A stretch of 64,000 bases of DNA from an uncultured Gammaproteobacteria bacterium (GTDB taxonomy: Bacteria; Pseudomonadota; Gammaproteobacteria; Enterobacterales; Psychrobiaceae): assembly GCA_913060565.1 (NCBI GenBank), contig CAJXRU010000010.1:1-64000 (forward strand), in the 5' to 3' direction. Both the position numbers and the translations under genes were made by a program. The notes beneath the pieces are model-generated. The model was not told where the DNA came from. It ran no database searches and was given only the letters and a program-made list of their open reading frames with translations. This document shows positions 1 through 8,626 of the stretch, piece by piece (the stretch's first letter is position 1; each line of letters opens with the position of its first letter).

Positions 1-3
1 AAA

Positions 4-33
4 AGCCGCTACAGAAATGTAGCGGCTTTTTTG
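4..33. terminator. Rho-independent terminator, probably bidirectional
   Basis: Two 10-base arms, AGCCGCTACA and TGTAGCGGCT, enclose a GAAA loop. The hairpin is followed by a T run on the plus strand and preceded by an A run, so it could stop transcription from either side. It probably ends a gene lying before the window. Confidence 0.85.
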
Positions 34-261
34 CTTTCTGACGTTTAGTTAATTACGCGTGATGATAGGTCCCATCACTGTGTCATGGTCGCTCCAGTGC
101 ACCTATATGCACTTGCGACATTCGGACGCCTGTCCATCAAACGATTTAGCGCTGAGGCTCTGCAATGTGCTCCGTACCGACATCTATGTCGGCAAGCACT
201 CGCTCCCATGTAGGAGATTGTCGGAACTGTGGCAGCGTGGGGCGTCTCCGACGTAGTTGAA
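34..261. other. Unassigned stretch before the transposase remnant
   Basis: No gene is recognisable here. A 65-codon open frame at 59-256 has no ribosome binding site and an unfamiliar protein. The stretch holds a near-palindrome, CCGACATCTATGTCGG, at about 178-193, and is more GC-rich to the eye than its surroundings. It might be part of a dispersed intergenic repeat or debris from a mobile element; nothing in the window decides this. Confidence 0.3.
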
Positions 262-486
262 ACAAGGGTTGGATATCTAGCCGTATGCCTTTTTGTTGAA
301 GGTAAATCTAGAGCCTAAATTGCTAGATACCTTAAAGTAGTTAGGGGAAGTATTCACGAATGGGTAATAAATTACCTAGTACAATGCGTAGGTGCGCTAC
401 CTGAAACTGAGCATGCTAGTCGCCCATCAAGATTGTCACCCGAGCAATTTGAACATGTAAAAGCCTATGGCAAACGCCTAACTTAA
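262..486 (+). pseudogene. Decayed transposase fragment (helix-turn-helix region, IS630-like)
   Basis: Reading codons from 262 gives a protein with an in-frame stop (TAA, 316-318) in the middle of an otherwise coherent helix-turn-helix sequence. The stop is preceded by FVEGKSRA and followed by IARYLKVVRGSIHEWV, then SRPSRLSPEQF and a terminal stop at 484-486. The pattern GxS-x2-xIA-xxLxVxRxSIxxWV, followed by a proline/arginine linker and LSPEQ, is typical of the N-terminal DNA-binding domain of IS630-type transposases. The catalytic DDE part is missing and there is no start codon. This is what remains of an insertion. Family assignment is by motif only. Confidence 0.6.
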
Positions 487-550
487 ATGATAATGGCGGG
501 CGATTATAAGCAAAGGATGTTACATCAGTTCATTGTCTTAGTATTTGTCA

Positions 551-1432
551 TTAGTTATTAGCGGCTTTTAAGAGTTCGCTTGCGCTTAATGGGCGTGCAT
601 TTGAAATAGGCTTTTTCGGTCGCTTATTATTGATATTTCGACGACGCTTAAACCCAAGCATTTCGTACAATGCGCCCTCTTGAACCCGCTGTTCAGCAGT
701 ACTAATTAAACCTTGGCGTTGATATTGCTGTAACAGTGAATGCAGAATGGGCTGTAATTCTTGGCGAGACATCCCTGCTTTGACTGTATCTTCGGCTAAT
801 AATCGTAATAATATTTCGTCTAATCCGGTGAGAAGCGCATTACGCGTTTTATCGTTGAATATTGATGGGAATACGAGTTCGGAGTCTCTGATTAGTCCTA
901 AAGTTTGTGTTAATTCTTCAACAATGCATGCCACTAATTTTCCGTGCATTCTGGCTTGATCGACGGGAATAAATATATGTGCTGACGTGATGTGATTATT
1001 ACGGTCAGTTTTTACATTGGCTAAGCAAATTGCCCCATGTAGATATTCAACAACAGAAGCCCCTAGCTCAGTCCGGACGAGCTTTGGCAGCATTGATTGC
1101 TTGGTAAAATAGTAATAAACGTTAGCTTGGGATTTTCGCTCTACTCGGCGAATATCAAAGTTTGTAATCTGCACGAGCTGATTGATGTGTGCATCTAGTA
1201 GCTGATTATGTAAAGCTTGATCACCGATCTGGTGTTCAACATAAATACGCAGCGGTTTTTTCCACTTTCTAAGATTTAAATTTGGACTTACACCATGTTC
1301 GGCCCCTAAACCTACTTCAAAAAAACTATTAGTAATGTAATCAAGATTTGACCATGCATTGCTTTTTGCGTATACATGCTGAACGGGTATATAGCTCAAG
1401 ATAAAAGCAAATACGCAGGATGTTATCTTCAA
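551..1432 (-). CDS. DUF2927 family secreted protein
   Basis: The 293-residue protein starts with a signal peptide: a Lys at position 3, a hydrophobic core, and a likely cleavage near residue 22 (VYA-KS). The mature part carries the DUF2927 pattern: a WKKPLRIYVEH segment near residue 57, a conserved cysteine in CIVEELTQTLGL near residue 170, then PSIFND and a TGLDEILLRLL helix. Proteins of this family are exported and have no established biochemical role that I know of. The C-terminal tail (residues 260-293) is rich in Lys and Arg. The gene runs away from the neighbouring MAPEG gene and stands alone. Family call is firm; function is unknown. Confidence 0.75.
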   Translation of the reverse strand: MKITSCVFAFILSYIPVQHVYAKSNAWSNLDYITNSFFEVGLGAEHGVSPNLNLRKWKKPLRIYVEHQIGDQALHNQLLDAHINQLVQITNFDIRRVERKSQANVYYYFTKQSMLPKLVRTELGASVVEYLHGAICLANVKTDRNNHITSAHIFIPVDQARMHGKLVACIVEELTQTLGLIRDSELVFPSIFNDKTRNALLTGLDEILLRLLAEDTVKAGMSRQELQPILHSLLQQYQRQGLISTAEQRVQEGALYEMLGFKRRRNINNKRPKKPISNARPLSASELLKAANN

Positions 1433-1514
1433 TTCTTACCCCAAGTTTATTGGTCATTATAGATTTGTGGTATGTTTCATTTTCTTTCAACCAAACTATC
1501 ATGTTGAGTATTTA

Positions 1515-1901
1515 ATGAATACGCTTATTTTATTAACATTTATTGGCGCGTTATTGCCGTATATTACAAAGATTCCTGTCATTGTTGCGATGCACAAAAG
1601 CGGTGGCTATGATAATTGCCATCCCCGACAGCAACAAGCACAGTTAACTGGGTTCGGTGCTCGCGCTTTAGCGGCTCATCAAAATGCATTTGAAGCGTTG
1701 ATAATTTTTGGGATCGCAATGTCAACAGCGATGGCGACGAACACTACGAGTCAGGAAGTTGTTTATTTAGCCATCGCACATATTGTAGCTCGGATTTTTT
1801 ATAGTGCGATGTATTATTTAAATATAAATATAGTACGGTCGGTATTGTGGGCTGTAGCGACTGTATCGAGCTTTTCGATTATTTTATTGTCGATGATCTA
1901 A
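1515..1901 (+). CDS. MAPEG family membrane protein
   Basis: From ATG 1515 the product is 128 residues with four hydrophobic segments, near residues 2-16, 50-68, 76-95 and 106-127. The family signature is visible in the polar stretch after the first helix and in the R-A-xx-AHQNAFE motif near residues 51-60. MAPEG proteins include glutathione-dependent membrane enzymes; bacterial members of this short type (YecN/DUF-like) are mostly uncharacterised. An upstream in-frame start at 1467 would add 16 residues before the first helix that are unlike the family, so 1515 is preferred. Its stop codon abuts the stop codon of the convergent small gene at 1902. Confidence 0.8.
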   Translation: MNTLILLTFIGALLPYITKIPVIVAMHKSGGYDNCHPRQQQAQLTGFGARALAAHQNAFEALIIFGIAMSTAMATNTTSQEVVYLAIAHIVARIFYSAMYYLNINIVRSVLWAVATVSSFSIILLSMI

Positions 1902-2075
1902 TTAATTATCTAGGTCTGGATTGTTCGCTTCAGCCTGTGCCGCTATTTCTCGTTGTTGTTTTCTATAGATACTCATTTGATCATAGAAATGATCCCAAAC
2001 ACAAGGACAACACGAACCGCCGCCGCAGCAATCATCATCAAGGGGCTTCTCAGGTTTTTCGATTAAATCTGTCAT
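1902..2075 (-). CDS. Small oxidoreductase-like (Oxidored-like, PF09791-type) protein
   Basis: A 57-residue open frame with the motif DDDCCGGGSCCPCVWDHFYD near residues 13-32. This CCGxGCxxCVWDxY pattern is the hallmark of the small oxidoreductase-like family, which also occurs as the N-terminal part of some eukaryotic proteins. The five cysteines in ten residues suggest metal or redox binding; that is inference. The C-terminal half is a charged helix (YRKQQREIAAQAEA). It is convergent with the MAPEG gene, the two stop codons being directly adjacent. No strong ribosome binding site is seen, but the protein is unmistakable. Confidence 0.75.
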   Translation of the reverse strand: MTDLIEKPEKPLDDDCCGGGSCCPCVWDHFYDQMSIYRKQQREIAAQAEANNPDLDN

Positions 2076-2133
2076 AGTTTTTATGATTAATGTAAATAAT
2101 GATCTAGTTTAGCATTGTGGCTGACATAAATAA

Positions 2134-2171
2134 AAAGACCGCCTGGGATAGATACCTAGGCGGTCTTTATT
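2134..2171. terminator. Bidirectional rho-independent terminator
   Basis: Arms AAAGACCGCCT and AGGCGGTCTTT enclose a short loop, with T-rich sequence on the far side of each arm. It lies just past the pckA stop codon on the minus strand and most likely ends that transcript. Confidence 0.85.
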
Positions 2172-2191
2172 TGTACGATAATGTTAATGAA

Positions 2192-3814
2192 TTAAAGGCT
2201 TGGGCCAGCAGCGATTAACGCCTTACCTTCATCAGTATCGGTGAACTTCTCGAAGTTGTTAACAAAGCGTTTTGCTAAGTCCTGGGCTTTTTCTTCCCAC
2301 TCGCTAGCATTTTGGTAAGTGTCGCGTGGGTCCAAAATGTCACCTTCAACACCACCTACTTGTGTTGGAACACTCAGGTTAAAGTGAGGTAGATTTTGAC
2401 ATTCAGCGCTATCGATTGAACCGTCAAGAATCGCATCAATAATCGCACGAGTTGCTTTGATCGAAATACGTTTTCCTGTGCCATTCCAACCAGTGTTTAC
2501 TAAATAAGCAGTCGCACCAGCATCTTCCATACGCTTGGTTAGTACTTCTGCGTATTGAGTCGGATGTAAGCTTAAGAAAGCCGCACCAAAACAAGAAGAG
2601 AATGTCGGTGTTGGTTCTGTGATACCACGTTCAGTACCAGCTAGTTTAGCGGTGAAGCCTGAAAGGAAATAGTAACGTGTTTGCTCTGGTGTCAGTTTAG
2701 ACACTGGCGGTAGTACGCCAAATGCATCAGCAGTTAGGAAGATAACTTTCTTCGCATGGCCGGCTCTAGAAACTGGTTTAACAATATTTTCAATATGGTG
2801 AATTGGGTAAGATACACGAGTATTCTCAGTTTTTGAGTTATCATCGTAATCAATCTTGCCATCGCTATCTACTGTTACATTTTCTAGTAGCGCATCACGG
2901 CGAATTGCGTTGTAGATATCTGGTTCGTTTTCTTCACTTAAGTTGATTGTTTTAGCGTAACAACCACCTTCGAAGTTAAATACACCGTTATCATCCCAAC
3001 CGTGCTCGTCATCACCAATTAGTTGGCGCTTTGGATCTGTAGATAATGTTGTTTTACCAGTTCCTGACAAGCCGAAGAATACTGCTGTATCACCGTCTTC
3101 GCCAACATTTGCACTACAGTGCATAGATGCGATACCTTTTAATGGCAATAGGTAGTTCATCATTGAGAACATACCTTTTTTCATTTCGCCGCCATACCAA
3201 GTACCGCCAATCAACTGCATACGTTCTGTTAAGTTGAAGGCAACGAAGTTTTCTGAATTAAGACCTTGTTCTTTCCAGTTAGGATTTGTCGTTTTTGCAC
3301 CATTCATTACAACAAAATCTGGTTCAAAGGTTTCAAGCTCTGCGTCTGTTGGACGAATGAACATGTTTTTCACGAAATGCGCTTGCCATGCTACTTCAGT
3401 AATAAAGCGAACTTTCAGACGTGTATCTTCGTTTGCACCACAAAATGTATCAACAACAAATAGGCGTTTGCCTGAAAGTTGTGTTGATACTAAGCCTTTT
3501 AATGAATCCCATGTTTCAGGTGTCATTGGCTTGTTGTCGTTTTTACCTTGATCTGACCACCATACTGTATCGCGTGTTACATCATCACGCACAATATATT
3601 TATCTTTTGGAGAGCGGCCTGTGAAAATCCCTGTATCAACAGATACTGCGCCTGATTGCGTTACTACGCCTTTATCAAAGCCAGATAATTCCGCTTTTGT
3701 TTCTTCTTCAAATAACAAGTCATATGACGGGTTATAAACTACTTCTTGGACGTCGTTAATACCATATTGGGTTAAATCGATAGTGGTATTGTTACCAGCT
3801 GTGGCGACGGTCAT
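2192..3814 (-). CDS. pckA: Phosphoenolpyruvate carboxykinase (ATP)
   Basis: Converts oxaloacetate plus ATP to phosphoenolpyruvate, CO2 and ADP, the entry step of gluconeogenesis, in the cytoplasm. At 540 residues it is the usual length for the ATP-dependent bacterial enzyme. The kinase-1a (P-loop) motif [13 protein letters not shown] is near residue 248, followed by the metal-binding IGDDEHGWD segment near 267, and the substrate-binding [12 protein letters not shown] segment is near residue 67. A clear AGGAG ribosome binding site precedes the start. The gene lies downstream of hslR-hslO on the same strand, but a terminator separates them, so it has its own promoter region (3815-4075). Confidence 0.97.
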   Translation of the reverse strand: MTVATAGNNTTIDLTQYGINDVQEVVYNPSYDLLFEEETKAELSGFDKGVVTQSGAVSVDTGIFTGRSPKDKYIVRDDVTRDTVWWSDQGKNDNKPMTPETWDSLKGLVSTQLSGKRLFVVDTFCGANEDTRLKVRFITEVAWQAHFVKNMFIRPTDAELETFEPDFVVMNGAKTTNPNWKEQGLNSENFVAFNLTERMQLIGGTWYGGEMKKGMFSMMNYLLPLKGIASMHCSANVGEDGDTAVFFGLSGTGKTTLSTDPKRQLIGDDEHGWDDNGVFNFEGGCYAKTINLSEENEPDIYNAIRRDALLENVTVDSDGKIDYDDNSKTENTRVSYPIHHIENIVKPVSRAGHAKKVIFLTADAFGVLPPVSKLTPEQTRYYFLSGFTAKLAGTERGITEPTPTFSSCFGAAFLSLHPTQYAEVLTKRMEDAGATAYLVNTGWNGTGKRISIKATRAIIDAILDGSIDSAECQNLPHFNLSVPTQVGGVEGDILDPRDTYQNASEWEEKAQDLAKRFVNNFEKFTDTDEGKALIAAGPSL

Positions 3815-3843
3815 TTTTCTAGCTCCTAAGGATGGTAAGTGGT

Positions 3844-3858
3844 ATGTAATGATTACAT
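3844..3858. promoter_or_regulatory. Perfect palindrome in the pckA leader, possible operator
   Basis: Seven-base arms ATGTAAT and ATTACAT flank a single G. It lies between the pckA start codon and the probable pckA promoter, a position suited to a repressor site. The half-sites resemble those of HexR sites (TGTAAT...ATTACA), but the spacing here is two bases shorter than the HexR consensus as I remember it, so the regulator is not identified. Confidence 0.4.
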
Positions 3859-3892
3859 CAAGGTTTGTAATTCAAACGTATTTTCTGACGCG

Positions 3893-3927
3893 ATTGTACA
3901 GGATCTTAGGGTGTGATTTAAACCACG
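3893..3927 (-). promoter_or_regulatory. Possible pckA promoter with CRP-like site
   Basis: On the minus strand a TACAAT hexamer (3893-3898) could be the -10 of pckA. Just upstream is CGTGGTTTAAATCACA (3912-3927), whose right half TCACA matches the CRP consensus and whose left half is imperfect. CRP control of pckA is known in enterobacteria; here it is only suggested by sequence. Confidence 0.35.
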
Positions 3928-4075
3928 TATTTAATAAAAATGTCATTAAGTACTTTACAGTCCTACAGTAATTAGTCTAATTCGTTGTTTTGTGGGTGCT
4001 TGAGGTTAAATTGAGAAGCAAAATTAATTGTGAAAGTCACTATGAAAGTCTTTCATTTTTGTCGTTTTGGGGTAT

Positions 4076-4105
4076 AAAAAAGCCCGATTATTAAATCAGG
4101 CTATT
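4076..4105 (-). terminator. Terminator of the hslR-hslO transcript
   Basis: Read on the minus strand, AGCCTGATT and AATCGGGCT form a hairpin with one mismatch-type G-T pair, followed by six Ts. It lies 40 bases beyond the hslO stop codon and separates hslO from pckA. Confidence 0.8.
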
Positions 4106-4143
4106 AGATTTAGATGATACAATTTATTGATTTAGCTTGGGGT

Positions 4144-5004
4144 CTAGTGCACTTGATCGTTATTTTCAGATGGGTCATGGAAAAGCTGCGCTATTTCATC
4201 GCTGCCAAATTCATACTTGGTATTGCAGTAATCGCAATGCATTTGAATATTTCCTTGCTCGCTAATAATCGATTCAGCTTCTTCACGGCCAATAGAAATG
4301 ATGGCGGATCCACTGCGTTCTAATGAGCAGGTACATTTAAAGCTCAGTGATTGCGGATCAAATAAGCGAACATCTTCTTGGTGATATAAGCGAGTCAAAA
4401 TAACTTGTGGCTCTAACTCAAAAAGCTCCTCGTCTTTGATTGTCGCACTTAACTGGCGTAAGTTGTCATAACCGTCATCATCAGCGTCACTTTCTTCCGG
4501 CAGTGCTTGCAACATCAGTCCAGCCGCATTTTTTTCATCTGCACGTAGCCAGAAATGAGTTTTCAACTGCTCTGACTGTGCAAAATAACCTTCTAAGCAT
4601 TCAGCAATAGTGTCTTTATCTATGGCTACAATGCCTTGATAGCGCTCGCCTTGTTTGGGCGTGATAGTGATGACCATGTAACCCTTTTTGAATAACTCAG
4701 TTAGCTTGGTTTCGGTGACCTCGCCAGTAATATTAGCTACACCGCGTAATTCTTGTTGGTCATTACCGTTGACAACCATCGCTGGGATAGGGCCGTCACC
4801 TTGCATTTGAACGGCAATATCCCCTTCAAATTTTAACAAAGCCGTTAGCATGGATGTTGCTGCTAACAGTTGACCTAACAATTGATTCACCGCTGTTGGG
4901 TAATCGTGATTGTTAATGATTTCTTGATAAGTGTTTGACACTTGGACAAGCTCGCCACGTACGTGGACGTTATCGAATAAATAACGGTTTAATTGATCGT
5001 TCAT
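4144..5004 (-). CDS. hslO: Hsp33 redox-regulated holdase chaperone
   Basis: A cytoplasmic chaperone activated when its zinc-bound cysteines oxidise; it holds unfolding proteins during oxidative heat stress. The 286-residue length is normal. The redox switch is present as CTC (Cys224, Cys226) and CDYC (Cys257, Cys260) in the C-terminal domain, the CXC...CXXC arrangement of the family. The N-terminal half carries the substrate-binding domain with GDGPIPAMVV and the following beta strands. It follows hslR by about 20 bases on the same strand, the order seen in enterobacteria, so the two are likely co-transcribed. The acidic insert ESDADDDGYDN near residue 173 is in the linker region. Confidence 0.96.
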   Translation of the reverse strand: MNDQLNRYLFDNVHVRGELVQVSNTYQEIINNHDYPTAVNQLLGQLLAATSMLTALLKFEGDIAVQMQGDGPIPAMVVNGNDQQELRGVANITGEVTETKLTELFKKGYMVITITPKQGERYQGIVAIDKDTIAECLEGYFAQSEQLKTHFWLRADEKNAAGLMLQALPEESDADDDGYDNLRQLSATIKDEELFELEPQVILTRLYHQEDVRLFDPQSLSFKCTCSLERSGSAIISIGREEAESIISEQGNIQMHCDYCNTKYEFGSDEIAQLFHDPSENNDQVH

Positions 5005-5026
5005 AATATTCCAGTGCTATAGAGGA

Positions 5027-5425
5027 CTACTGATTTTTAAATTGAATAATTTTACGGCGTTGCTTTTTATCTGGGCGCTTGTCTGGGTGTGGATTATCCA
5101 GTGCATGTAATCTTCGAAGCTCAGCATTTTGTTGGCGCTTAGCAATGCTTGTTGCTGTCTCTTCATAAAGAGTTTGTGCAATAGGTGCCCCACGACGTTG
5201 ATCGCTCAATTGAAGTATGGTGACTTCTTTAACATCGTTACCTTGTCTTAAGGTAACTACGGCGCCAGTTTCAACCAGTTTGCTAGGCTTACTGCGTTGA
5301 TTGTTATATGACACTTTACCAGACTGAACCATGTCACGAGCGACGGAACGTGTTTTATAGAATCGAGCTGCCCATAGCCACTTATCCAAGCGAACAGTAA
5401 GAGATGATTTTTCAGCTAAATTCAT
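5027..5425 (-). CDS. hslR: Hsp15 ribosome-associated heat shock protein (S4 domain)
   Basis: RNA-binding protein that recognises 50S subunits carrying a stalled nascent chain and helps recycle them. The S4 domain occupies residues 9-70: VRLDKWLWAARFYKTRS, then the conserved VxxGKVxxN-type turn at QSGKVSYNNQ. The tail is very basic (HPDKRPDKKQRRK), as in E. coli Hsp15, and the 132-residue length matches. It is the first gene of the hslR-hslO unit and is divergent from gspC; the 198 bp between them must hold both promoters. Confidence 0.94.
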   Translation of the reverse strand: MNLAEKSSLTVRLDKWLWAARFYKTRSVARDMVQSGKVSYNNQRSKPSKLVETGAVVTLRQGNDVKEVTILQLSDQRRGAPIAQTLYEETATSIAKRQQNAELRRLHALDNPHPDKRPDKKQRRKIIQFKNQ

Positions 5426-5520
5426 GGTGTTCCAACGTCATAAAAAGTTCCGCAAAAATTAACATAATTTGTGTTTTTTTTCTATGCTGATTTGGGGATG
5501 ATCGTTAGCGATTTCAATGG

Positions 5521-5549
5521 TTGTGACACAGACAATAACTTAGTATAGT
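5521..5549 (+). promoter_or_regulatory. Putative promoter of the gsp operon
   Basis: TTGTGA (5521-5526) and TATAGT (5544-5549) are separated by 17 bases, a good sigma-70 match, about 75 bases upstream of the gspC start. Prediction from sequence only. Confidence 0.5.
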
Positions 5550-5623
5550 GTTGAGTCTTTGATAATAATTCGCATATTCAGATCCTGCGTTATGCTAAGT
5601 TAGTAATTTTACTGTGATATTTA

Positions 5624-6496
5624 ATGTTAATAATAAATAAATTCATCGCCTATTCGACGAAAAACCTTTCTAAAATTGTCGCTTTAATTACCAGTATTTT
5701 AATTATTTTGGCGATTTATTATGCCGCGAAGTTAACATGGTTAGTTATAACGCCTGCTCCTCAAATTGAGCAGTGGACACCACCTTCAGTAGCATCTTCC
5801 AGCGCAAAAAATTCAGCTGTAAACTTTTCGAACTTTCATTGGTTTGGTCAGCCTAATGCAGAGCCGGTGGAAGTCGAACAACAAGAGATAACTGACGCAC
5901 CTAAAACATCGCTTAATATGACGTTGACGGGTGTTGTTGCAAATAATGATGTTAAGCGCTCGATGGCTATTATTGAATATCAATCGAAACAAGATACTTA
6001 TGTGATTAACCAAAAAGTAAAATCGTCGCGTGCCAGTATTGCTGAAATTCACAGTGATAGAGTTATTTTAAAAAATAACGGTCGGTACGAAACTTTAATG
6101 CTTGATGGTTTTGATTACACTAAAAACTCTGCCCCAAAAGCATCAGAGAGGCCGACAGTATCCAGCAGTTCGCGTAAGCAACTTGGTAAGAAGTTTTCGA
6201 AAACACGTCAAGAGATTTTAAAAGATCCCGGTAAAATAATGGACTACATTTCGATTAGTCCAGTCAGCACCCAAGGGAAAGTTCAAGGTTATCGATTAAA
6301 CCCTGGACGGCGTCCTGAATTGTTTAAGGCCTCAGGTTTGAAGCCTAGAGATCTTGCTGTAGCCATTAATGGCTATGATTTATCGGATCCGTCGCAGTCA
6401 ATTCGCGTGATGAGTGAACTGCGAAACATGAATAATATAATGATCACCGTAGAGCGCGATGGTCAGTTAACTGATATAGAATTTGCATTGCCTTAG
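5624..6496 (+). CDS. gspC: Type II secretion system inner-membrane protein GspC
   Basis: Links the inner-membrane platform to the GspD secretin and takes part in substrate selection. One membrane helix (about residues 18-38) follows a short cytoplasmic N-terminus. The homology region, with the pattern LxLTGVVANNDVKRSMAIIE, spans about residues 95-165, and a PDZ domain (QGYRLNPGRRPELFKASGL...DLAVAINGYDL) fills the last 90 residues. The PDZ type is typical of Vibrio and Alteromonadales GspC. The ribosome binding site is weak. First gene of a twelve-gene operon; gspD follows after 3 bases from its longest start. Confidence 0.94.
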   Translation: MLIINKFIAYSTKNLSKIVALITSILIILAIYYAAKLTWLVITPAPQIEQWTPPSVASSSAKNSAVNFSNFHWFGQPNAEPVEVEQQEITDAPKTSLNMTLTGVVANNDVKRSMAIIEYQSKQDTYVINQKVKSSRASIAEIHSDRVILKNNGRYETLMLDGFDYTKNSAPKASERPTVSSSSRKQLGKKFSKTRQEILKDPGKIMDYISISPVSTQGKVQGYRLNPGRRPELFKASGLKPRDLAVAINGYDLSDPSQSIRVMSELRNMNNIMITVERDGQLTDIEFALP

Positions 6497-6523
6497 TCTA
6501 TGAATTGCCAAGGAAATAATAAC

Positions 6524-8626
6524 ATGTCTGGAACTAGACGCCTTTTTTCACCACGTAAATGTGCTGCTGTCATGTTAATGGCAAGTTTATTAGCACTGCC
6601 TGCGACATCATCAATAGCTAGTCAATATTCTGCAAGCTTTAAAGGTACCGATATTAATGAATTCATTAATACGGTTGGCCGTGCGTTAAATAAAACGATA
6701 ATTATTGAGCCAAATGTTCGCGGAAAAATTAATGTACGTAGCTACGAAACCTTTAATGAAGAGCAATACTACCAATTCTTTTTAAGCGTATTGGAAGTTT
6801 ACGGTTATGCCGTGGTTGAAATGGATAATAACATCCTAAAAATCATCAAAGATAAAGAAGCTAAGTCTTCCGCTATTCCTGTTATTGGGGCAAATGATAC
6901 TGGATATGGCGATGAGATGGTGACGCGGATTGTGCCTGTCTACAATGTTCCTGTTCGTGATTTGACACCTATTCTACGCCAGCTCAATGATAATAGCGGT
7001 GGTGGTAACATCGTGGCGCATGATGCATCAAATGTTATTATGCTAACTGGCCGAGCATCTAAAGTGAACCGCATTGTTGAAATGATCCGCCGTGTTGATA
7101 AGCAAGGTGATCAAGAAGTCGCTATTGTGCAATTAAAGTATGCTTCAGCACCAGAGCTCGTTCGTATCATTGAAACGATTATTACCAATACTGGCGGCAG
7201 TAAGTCAAAGTCTGCAAATCAACTCACTCCGAAACTGGTTGCTGACGAGCGTACAAATAGTGTTGTAGTAAGTGGTGAAAAACGCGCCCGTGATCGCGCT
7301 GTATCGTTAGTTAAGCGTTTAGACAATGAACAAGAGAGTTCAGGCAATACCAAGGTTGTCCATTTACGTTATGCACAAGCTAAAGAGGTTGTAAAAGTAT
7401 TAACTGGTGTTGCTGATTCGATTAAAAATGGCGGTTCAACGTCAAAGTCTAAAACCAAGAAATCTAATCGTGACGTTAATATTCAAGCCCATGAGGACAC
7501 CAACTCATTGGTTATAACTGCACAACCTGATGTGATGCGCAGTCTTGAAAGTGTTATTCGTCAGCTTGATTTCCGCCGTGCACAAATTAATGTTGAAGCG
7601 ATTATTGTTGAAGTGAGTGAAGGCGACGGTATTGATTTAGGCGTGCAATGGGCAAGTGCTGATGGTGGCGTGATTCAATTTAATAATGGTGGAGCGTCTA
7701 TTAGTGGTATTGCTGCTGGTGTTGAAGCAGCAAGAGATATTACGACACCAGCTAGTCAGACAACAACAGGCGCAGGGGATAACCAAGTAACAACAAATAA
7801 TCCAGCACTCGTAACGCAAGGCGATTACTCGTTACTTCAAAGTGTACTTGGTGGTGTAAACGGTGCATTGGCTGGCTTTGTTAAAGGCGACTGGGGCGCG
7901 GTGATTCAAGCAGTTAGCGCGGCTTCAACCTCTAATATTTTGGCAACACCGAATATTACAACCCTTGATAACCAAGAAGCGGATTTTGTGGTTGGTGAAG
8001 AAGTACCTGTAATTACCGGATCGGCGGCAAGCAATAACAACAGCAATCCTTTCCAAACTGTCGAACGTAAAGAAGTGGGCATTAAGCTCAAGGTAACGCC
8101 ACAGATTAACGAAGGTAATGCTGTTCAGCTGAAAATTGAGCAAGAAGTGTCAGGTGTTAAACCTGGTACTGCGGGTACTGCGGTTGATGTTATCTTCTCA
8201 AAACGATCAGTCACTACAACTGTAATGGTTGATGATGGTCAAATTGTCGTAATTGGCGGCTTGATTGATGAAGATGTACAGGAAACAGAGTCTAAAGTGC
8301 CGCTACTAGGTGATATTCCGATTCTTGGCCACTTATTCCGCTCGACGAAAAGCAGCAAAAGTAAACGTAATTTAATGATCTTTATTAAACCAACTATCAT
8401 TCGTGATGCGGCAACAATGCAGCAGTTAAGTTCTAGAAAATACAATATGATCCGCGCTGAGCAGTTGGCACAACAAGAGGATGGTATTGCATTAATGCCA
8501 TTCACCGATCAGCCGGTAATTAATGAAGATCCTGCTGCGATTGAATTACCAAAGCCGCTTAAAGATTATGTAGAAGAGCATAACAAGAAAATGGCTAAAA
8601 AATCGGCTAAGCAAGATGATGAATAG
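6524..8626 (+). CDS. gspD: Type II secretion outer-membrane secretin GspD
   Basis: Forms the multimeric outer-membrane channel through which folded exoproteins leave the periplasm. ATG 6524 is preferred over 6500 because an AAGGA site (6510-6514) lies nine bases before it; the 700-residue product then begins with a clean signal peptide ending near ATSSIAS. N0 ([17 protein letters not shown]...) is followed by N1-N3 repeats with the [16 protein letters not shown] pattern, and then the C-terminal secretin domain with VPVITG and the signature [14 protein letters not shown]. An S-rich loop ([15 protein letters not shown]) interrupts N3, as in other GspD proteins. No pilotin gene (gspS) is seen in the window. 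Confidence 0.97.
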   Translation: MSGTRRLFSPRKCAAVMLMASLLALPATSSIASQYSASFKGTDINEFINTVGRALNKTIIIEPNVRGKINVRSYETFNEEQYYQFFLSVLEVYGYAVVEMDNNILKIIKDKEAKSSAIPVIGANDTGYGDEMVTRIVPVYNVPVRDLTPILRQLNDNSGGGNIVAHDASNVIMLTGRASKVNRIVEMIRRVDKQGDQEVAIVQLKYASAPELVRIIETIITNTGGSKSKSANQLTPKLVADERTNSVVVSGEKRARDRAVSLVKRLDNEQESSGNTKVVHLRYAQAKEVVKVLTGVADSIKNGGSTSKSKTKKSNRDVNIQAHEDTNSLVITAQPDVMRSLESVIRQLDFRRAQINVEAIIVEVSEGDGIDLGVQWASADGGVIQFNNGGASISGIAAGVEAARDITTPASQTTTGAGDNQVTTNNPALVTQGDYSLLQSVLGGVNGALAGFVKGDWGAVIQAVSAASTSNILATPNITTLDNQEADFVVGEEVPVITGSAASNNNSNPFQTVERKEVGIKLKVTPQINEGNAVQLKIEQEVSGVKPGTAGTAVDVIFSKRSVTTTVMVDDGQIVVIGGLIDEDVQETESKVPLLGDIPILGHLFRSTKSSKSKRNLMIFIKPTIIRDAATMQQLSSRKYNMIRAEQLAQQEDGIALMPFTDQPVINEDPAAIELPKPLKDYVEEHNKKMAKKSAKQDDE

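Noticed and set aside
59-256. A 65-codon open frame near the left edge
   Set aside because: No ribosome binding site, no recognisable protein and a composition unlike a gene; treated as unassigned sequence.
1847-2077. A 76-codon plus-strand frame
   Set aside because: It overlaps the end of the MAPEG gene and the whole small cysteine-rich gene on the other strand, which has a clear family motif.
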